This document shows, in pieces, positions 6,439-9,725 of a DNA stretch of 9,725 nt. The notes under the pieces were generated by a model. It ran no database searches, was not told the origin of the DNA, and saw only the letters and a program-made list of their open reading frames with translations. This DNA comes from Chloroflexota bacterium (GTDB lineage Bacteria; Chloroflexota; Limnocylindria; QHBO01), in assembly GCA_031177555.1 (NCBI GenBank), contig JAPSGM010000050.1:1-9725 (forward strand). The letters are read 5' to 3'. Position 1 is the first letter of the stretch. The number at the start of each line of letters is the position of its first letter. A program made the translations under genes and the position numbers.

Positions 6439-6825
6439 GTGCGCACCGCCGTCGAGACGGGCGGGGCGCCGGCCGCCATCGGGCCCTACAGCCAGGCCAT
6501 CCGCAACGGCGACCTGGTCATCACCGCCGGGCAGGTGGGGGCGGACCCGGCCAGCGGCGAGCTGGTCGAGGGGGTTGGCGCCCAGGCCGAGCGGGCGCTG
6601 CGCAACCTGACCGCCGTGCTGGACGCGGCCGGGACGAGCCCCGAGCGCGTCATCAAGACCACCATCTTCCTGGCCGACATGGCCGACTTCGCTACGGTCA
6701 ACGAGGTCTACGCCCGGCACTTCTCGCCGCCGTACCCGGCCCGCTCCACGGTCGCCGTGGCGGGGCTGCCCAAGGGCGCGCTGGTCGAGATCGAGGCCAT
6801 TGCCATGTCCGGCGAGGCGGGTTGA
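6439..6825 (+). CDS. ridA: RidA family 2-iminobutanoate/2-iminopropanoate deaminase
   Basis: The product is 128 residues from the GTG at 6439, the usual length. RidA forms a trimer and hydrolyses reactive enamine/imine intermediates released by PLP enzymes such as threonine dehydratase, releasing ammonia. Signature positions: APAAIGPYSQAI (10-21), ITAGQVGADP (28-37), RVIKTTIFLADM (70-81), FATVNEVYARHF (84-95), then PARSTVAVAGLPKGA (100-114) with Arg102 (the substrate-carboxylate arginine of active RidA) and VEIEAIA (116-122) with the conserved acidic residue. The GTG gives the same distance to the APAAIGPY motif as E. coli RidA and has a GAGGAG site; an in-frame ATG at 6418 would add seven residues (135 in total) that do not look like the family. 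It lies one base after the ispE stop, so it is likely co-transcribed. Confidence 0.93.
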   Translation: MRTAVETGGAPAAIGPYSQAIRNGDLVITAGQVGADPASGELVEGVGAQAERALRNLTAVLDAAGTSPERVIKTTIFLADMADFATVNEVYARHFSPPYPARSTVAVAGLPKGALVEIEAIAMSGEAG

Positions 6826-6832
6826 GCGCCGG

Positions 6833-6862
6833 TTGACCACGCTCGCACGCCACGGATACCAT
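6833..6862 (+). promoter_or_regulatory. Probable sigma70-type promoter for glmU
   Basis: TTGACC (6833-6838, 5 of 6 consensus matches) is followed by 18 bp and TACCAT (6857-6862, 4 of 6). It is the best promoter match in the window and falls in one of its few intergenic gaps. Transcription would start near 6869, giving a leader of about 30 bases before the TTG at 6901. It begins 7 bases after the ridA stop. Confidence 0.6.
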
Positions 6863-6884
6863 CGGCGCCACCTGCCGCCCCCGT

Positions 6885-6890
6885 GAGGAG
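6885..6890 (+). promoter_or_regulatory. Ribosome binding site deciding the glmU start
   Basis: GAGGAG lies 10 bases before a TTG (6901) and overlaps the competing upstream GTG (6883), so it can serve only the TTG. Confidence 0.55.
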
Positions 6891-6900
6891 CCAACCGCAC

Positions 6901-8361
6901 TTGCAAGCATCCGCGGCCATTGTCCTGGCCGCCGGGCAGGGGACCCGGATGCGGTCCCGCGTCCCGAAGGTTCTGCACCCCCTCGCCGGGCGTCCCATGT
7001 TGACCCACGTCCTGGAATCACTGGCAGCCGCCGGGATCGAGCATCGCGTGGTGGTCACCGGGTCCGGAGCCGATGCGGTCGAGGCGGCATTCGGCGACGT
7101 CCCGACCGTGCGCCAGGAGCCCCAGCTGGGCACCGCCGACGCGGTGCGCTGCGGCCTCCGCCGCATTCCCTCCGGCGTGCGCCACGTGGTCGTGACGATG
7201 GGCGATGTGCCGCTTTTGCCGGCCGACCTGTTCCGCCACCTCCTGCGCCAGCAGGCGGAGGGAGAGGCCACGGTCGCGCTGCTCTCCGCCCGCGTGCCCG
7301 ACCCATCGGGCTACGGCCGGGTGGTGCGCGATGCCGCCGGGTCGGTCAGCGCCATCGTCGAGGACCGTGACGCCGACGACGCGACCCGCGGCGTCGACGA
7401 GGTCAACGTCGGGACCTACTGTTTCGAGGCCGCCTGGCTGCGCGCCAACGTGGGCAGCGTGCCCGCCTCGCCCTCCGGCGAGTACTACCTGACCGATCTC
7501 GTTGCGCAGGCCGCGGGCGGCGGCCGGCGCGTCGCCGTCGTGGAGGCGCCCCAGCCGGAGCTGACGACCGGGATAAACGACCGCGTGGCGCTGGCTGCCG
7601 CCGAGCGGCTGCTGCGCGCGCAGATCTCCGAGCGGCACATGCGCGCCGGCGTGACGATCGTGGATCCGGCCACGACCTGGATCGATGCCGGCGTGGAGAT
7701 CGGCCAGGACGCCCGCATCGAGCCCGGAACGGTGCTCAGTGGCGCAACCGTGATCGCGCAGGACGCCGTCATAGGGCCCAACGCGCAGGTGCGCGACTCG
7801 CGCATCGGCCCGCGAACGGTGGTGTGGTCGAGCGTCGTCGAGGAGTCGGAGATCGCCGAGGACGTGCACATCGGCCCCTACAGCCACCTGCGCCCGGGGT
7901 GCCGCATCGGGCCGCGCTGCCGCATCGGCAACTACGCCGAGCTGAAGCAGGCCACCCTCGGCGCGGGCACGCAGCAGCATCACTTCAGCTACGTCGGCGA
8001 CGCGGAGGTGGGGGAGGACGTGAACATCGGCGCCGGGGCGGTGACAGCCAACTTCGACGGGGAGCGCAAGAACGTCACCCTCATCGGCGACGGCGCGTTC
8101 ATCGGCGTGGACACCATGCTGCGTGCGCCGATCACTATCGGCCCCGGCGCCAGGACCGGTGCGGGCGCGGTCGTGACGCGCGACGTGCCGCCGGGCAAGA
8201 CGGTGGTCGGCATGCCGGCCCGCCCCATCGAGGCACGCCGCCGGCCCCGGGACGCGGAGGCCGCTCCTCCCGAGCCGCCACAGGACCGCGCGGAGCGGGC
8301 GGGCAGCGTGCCGGATCGGAACCCGCAGCAGGGAGGTCCCGCCGAACCCCCCGATGTCTGA
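6901..8361 (+). CDS. glmU: Bifunctional GlcNAc-1-P uridyltransferase / GlcN-1-P acetyltransferase GlmU
   Basis: The product is 486 residues from TTG (492 from the alternative GTG at 6883). GlmU acetylates glucosamine-1-phosphate and then couples it to UTP, giving UDP-GlcNAc for peptidoglycan. The uridyltransferase domain (about 1-230) shows LAAGQGTRM (9-17), PKVLHPLAGRPM (22-33), EPQLGTADAV (73-82), GDVPLL (101-106) with the metal ligand Asp102, YGRVVR (138-143), IVEDRDA (152-158), EVNVGTY (167-173) and GINDR (224-228). A left-handed beta-helix of hexapeptide repeats follows (about 250-440), with Arg331, Lys349, His361, Tyr364 and Asn384 aligning at a constant offset to E. coli R333, K351, H363, Y366 and N386. 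The next residue, Tyr387 in E. coli, is Phe385 here (NFDG). After GMPARPIEARRRP a Pro/Ala/Arg-rich tail of about 40 residues looks disordered. The TTG gives the family-typical short N-terminus and has the better ribosome site. Confidence 0.95.
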   Translation: MQASAAIVLAAGQGTRMRSRVPKVLHPLAGRPMLTHVLESLAAAGIEHRVVVTGSGADAVEAAFGDVPTVRQEPQLGTADAVRCGLRRIPSGVRHVVVTMGDVPLLPADLFRHLLRQQAEGEATVALLSARVPDPSGYGRVVRDAAGSVSAIVEDRDADDATRGVDEVNVGTYCFEAAWLRANVGSVPASPSGEYYLTDLVAQAAGGGRRVAVVEAPQPELTTGINDRVALAAAERLLRAQISERHMRAGVTIVDPATTWIDAGVEIGQDARIEPGTVLSGATVIAQDAVIGPNAQVRDSRIGPRTVVWSSVVEESEIAEDVHIGPYSHLRPGCRIGPRCRIGNYAELKQATLGAGTQQHHFSYVGDAEVGEDVNIGAGAVTANFDGERKNVTLIGDGAFIGVDTMLRAPITIGPGARTGAGAVVTRDVPPGKTVVGMPARPIEARRRPRDAEAAPPEPPQDRAERAGSVPDRNPQQGGPAEPPDV

Positions 8362-8375
8362 CGGCAGCAGTAGCG

Positions 8376-8402
8376 GCGCCGCCGGTCAACCCGGCCCGGC
8401 GC
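8376..8402 (+). other. GC-rich stem-loop between glmU and the CNNM gene
   Basis: GCGCCG (8376-8381) pairs with CGGCGC (8397-8402), and the inner CCGG (8382-8385) pairs with CCGG (8391-8394) around a 5-base loop, leaving CC bulged. There is no T-tract, so it is not a classic intrinsic terminator. It may be chance at this GC content, or an mRNA structure just ahead of the next start. Confidence 0.25.
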
Positions 8403-8415
8403 GTGGCGGGACCCG

Positions 8416-9725
8416 ATGACCGACACCTGGTTCATCGACCTCGCGGCGGTGCTGGGGCTCATCCTGATCGGTGGCTTCTTTGCCGCCTCGGAGATCGCCC
8501 TCATCACGGTCAAGCGTCACCGGCTGGACCAGCTGGTGGGAGAGGGCAGCCGGGCGGCGCGCGTGGCCCAGCGCCTAACCGATGACCCCTCCCGCTTCCT
8601 GGCGACGATCCAGATCGCCATCACCTTCCTGGGCTTCCTGGCCTCGGCGGTCGGCGCCGTTGCCCTGTCCGGCGCGCTGGCTGCGCCGATCGCGCTGATC
8701 CCGGGCGTGGGCGAGGCGGCCGACGGGATCGCTTTCGTGCTCGTCACGCTGCTCATCGCGATGGCCTCGATCATCATGGGCGAGCTGGTGCCGAAGACCC
8801 TGGCGCTGACCTTCGCCGATCGGTTCGCGCTGATCGTGGCGCGTCCCATCGGCTGGATGGACCGCCTCCTGAGCCCGGTGGTCTGGTTCGTGTCCTCGGT
8901 CTCCAACGTGCTGGTGCGCGCCCTCGGTGGCCGGGAGCGGCCGCAGGCCGGCTACCTGTCCACCGAAGAGCTGAAGATGCTGGTCGAGACCGGCTCGGAG
9001 ACGGGCGGCATCGAGCAGGACGAGAAGGAGATGATCCACGGGGTCATCGAGCTCGCCGAGAAGCAGGTCCACGAGGTCATGGTGCCGCGTATCGGGATCC
9101 GGGCCGTGGAGGTCAACGCGCCGATCGACGAGGTGCTGGACGTCATCGTCCGTGCCGGCCACTCGCGCGTCCCCGTGTTCGAGGAGGGCCTGGACAACAT
9201 CGTCGGCATCCTCTACGCCAAGGACCTGCTGCCGTACCTGAAGCGCAACGGGACGCAGGCGCGCCAGATCGACATCCGCGGCCTGGCCCGTCCTGCCGTC
9301 TACGTGCCGGAGACGAAGGCGGTGGACGAGCTGCTGCACGAGATGCAGGCCGCCAAGCGCCACATCGCCATCGTGGTCGACGAGTACGGCGGCACCGCCG
9401 GCCTGATCACCATGGAGGACGTGGTCGAGGAGATCGTCGGCGAGATCCAGGACGAGTACGACACGGAGGAGACGCTGGTCGAGACGCTGGAGGAGGACGG
9501 CGAGACGGCCTTCCGCGTCGACGGCCGGGTCAGCATGGACGACCTGCGCGACCTGTTCGACCTGCCCGATGCCGAGGAGGCCGATGAGGAGGCCTACGAC
9601 ACGGTCGGCGGCTTCATCGTCCATCGCGAGGGGCGCATCCCGCTGCCGGGCACGGTGGTGCCGTTCCGCGACGTGACCCTCACCGTGGAGGTTGCCGAGC
9701 CACGCCGCGTGGCCAAGGTCATCGC
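8416..9725 (+). CDS. CNNM/CorC-family transporter with CBS domains (3' end outside window)
   Basis: There are 436 codons, open to the last base; family length is about 430-450, so only the tip is missing. These proteins (MpfA, YfjD/PaeA, CorB/CorC types, once called hemolysin C) are linked to Mg2+ export or polyamine export. Domains: a DUF21/CNNM membrane part (about 5-165) with hydrophobic segments near 8-30, 62-90, 105-125 and 137-168, including SEIALI (25-30) and the conserved MGELVPKTLAL (121-131); a linker STEELKMLVETGSETGGIE (182-200); CBS 1 (about 217-275, with MVPR at 222-225 and HSRVPVFEE at 249-257); CBS 2 (about 285-345) with VVDEYGGTAGLITMEDVVEE (320-339); and an acidic CorC_HlyC C-terminal domain (about 355-436). 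The ATG lies 54 bases after glmU. Only a weak GGCGGGA precedes it, and no promoter is evident, so it is probably read through from glmU. The transported ion is inferred from the family. Confidence 0.93.
   Translation, partial: MTDTWFIDLAAVLGLILIGGFFAASEIALITVKRHRLDQLVGEGSRAARVAQRLTDDPSRFLATIQIAITFLGFLASAVGAVALSGALAAPIALIPGVGEAADGIAFVLVTLLIAMASIIMGELVPKTLALTFADRFALIVARPIGWMDRLLSPVVWFVSSVSNVLVRALGGRERPQAGYLSTEELKMLVETGSETGGIEQDEKEMIHGVIELAEKQVHEVMVPRIGIRAVEVNAPIDEVLDVIVRAGHSRVPVFEEGLDNIVGILYAKDLLPYLKRNGTQARQIDIRGLARPAVYVPETKAVDELLHEMQAAKRHIAIVVDEYGGTAGLITMEDVVEEIVGEIQDEYDTEETLVETLEEDGETAFRVDGRVSMDDLRDLFDLPDAEEADEEAYDTVGGFIVHREGRIPLPGTVVPFRDVTLTVEVAEPRRVAKVI

Noticed and set aside
6883..6900. 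GTG start for glmU, adding six residues
   Set aside because: The codon overlaps the only good ribosome site, no comparable site lies upstream, and the extra residues are not typical of GlmU. It cannot be fully excluded.
8575..9624. A 349-codon minus-strand frame opposite the CNNM gene
   Set aside because: The translation is rich in Asp, His, Leu and Val in the repetitive pattern typical of the antisense of GC-rich codons; the plus strand has a full CNNM-CBS-CorC architecture.
8416..9725. The possibility that the last gene is a true hemolysin
   Set aside because: The HlyC/CorC label is historical; the DUF21 membrane domain, CBS pair and CorC_HlyC C-terminus indicate a CNNM-type transporter.
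1..9725. Defence system, prophage, mobile element, CRISPR or biosynthetic cluster
   Set aside because: I found no integrase, transposase, direct-repeat array, toxin-antitoxin pair, restriction enzyme or composition break. Every long plus-strand frame is explained by a housekeeping or conserved family.

Overview
This is a very GC-rich, tightly packed bacterial housekeeping segment. All ten genes I can support lie on the plus strand. The first is cut by the left edge and the last by the right edge. There is no gene-free stretch longer than 300 bases; the longest gaps are about 75 bp (before glmU) and 54 bp (after glmU). I see no tRNA, rRNA, CRISPR array, insertion sequence, integrase, toxin-antitoxin pair or abrupt change of base composition. 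The GC content, the ATGA/GTGA overlaps, the GTG and TTG starts, and above all the GlmL/MutL-family gene followed by a lipoyl-like/KOW-type partner suggest a member of Chloroflexota, possibly an uncultured lineage. That assignment is an inference.

Layout. Bases 1-1955 hold the C-terminal part of a GlmL/MutL-like ASKHA-fold protein and, overlapping it by four bases, a 348-residue protein of unknown function with a KOW-like C-terminus. After a 20 bp gap carrying a promoter-like sequence comes a six-gene run in which every junction overlaps by one to four bases: tsaE, tsaB, rimI, tsaD, rsmA, ispE (1976-6437). A RidA-family deaminase follows at once (6439-6825). After a 75 bp gap with a good promoter come glmU (6901-8361) and then a CNNM/CorC-type transporter (8416 to the end of the window, incomplete).

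How the genes fit together. TsaE, TsaB and TsaD are the bacterial partners that transfer threonylcarbamoyl from threonylcarbamoyl-AMP to A37 of ANN-decoding tRNAs (t6A); the TsaC/TsaC2 enzyme that makes the intermediate is not in the window. RimI modifies a ribosomal protein or other N-termini, and RsmA dimethylates 16S rRNA late in 30S assembly, so the core of the operon is about translation fidelity. IspE is the kinase of the MEP isoprenoid pathway. GlmU makes UDP-GlcNAc for the cell wall. RidA clears reactive enamine/imine intermediates. The CNNM protein is likely a Mg2+ exporter.

I found no convincing new multi-gene system. The points most worth a second look are the unexplained GlmL partner protein, a probable leaderless promoter directly in front of tsaE, active-site substitutions in IspE and GlmU, and the start and regulatory signals of ridA and glmU.
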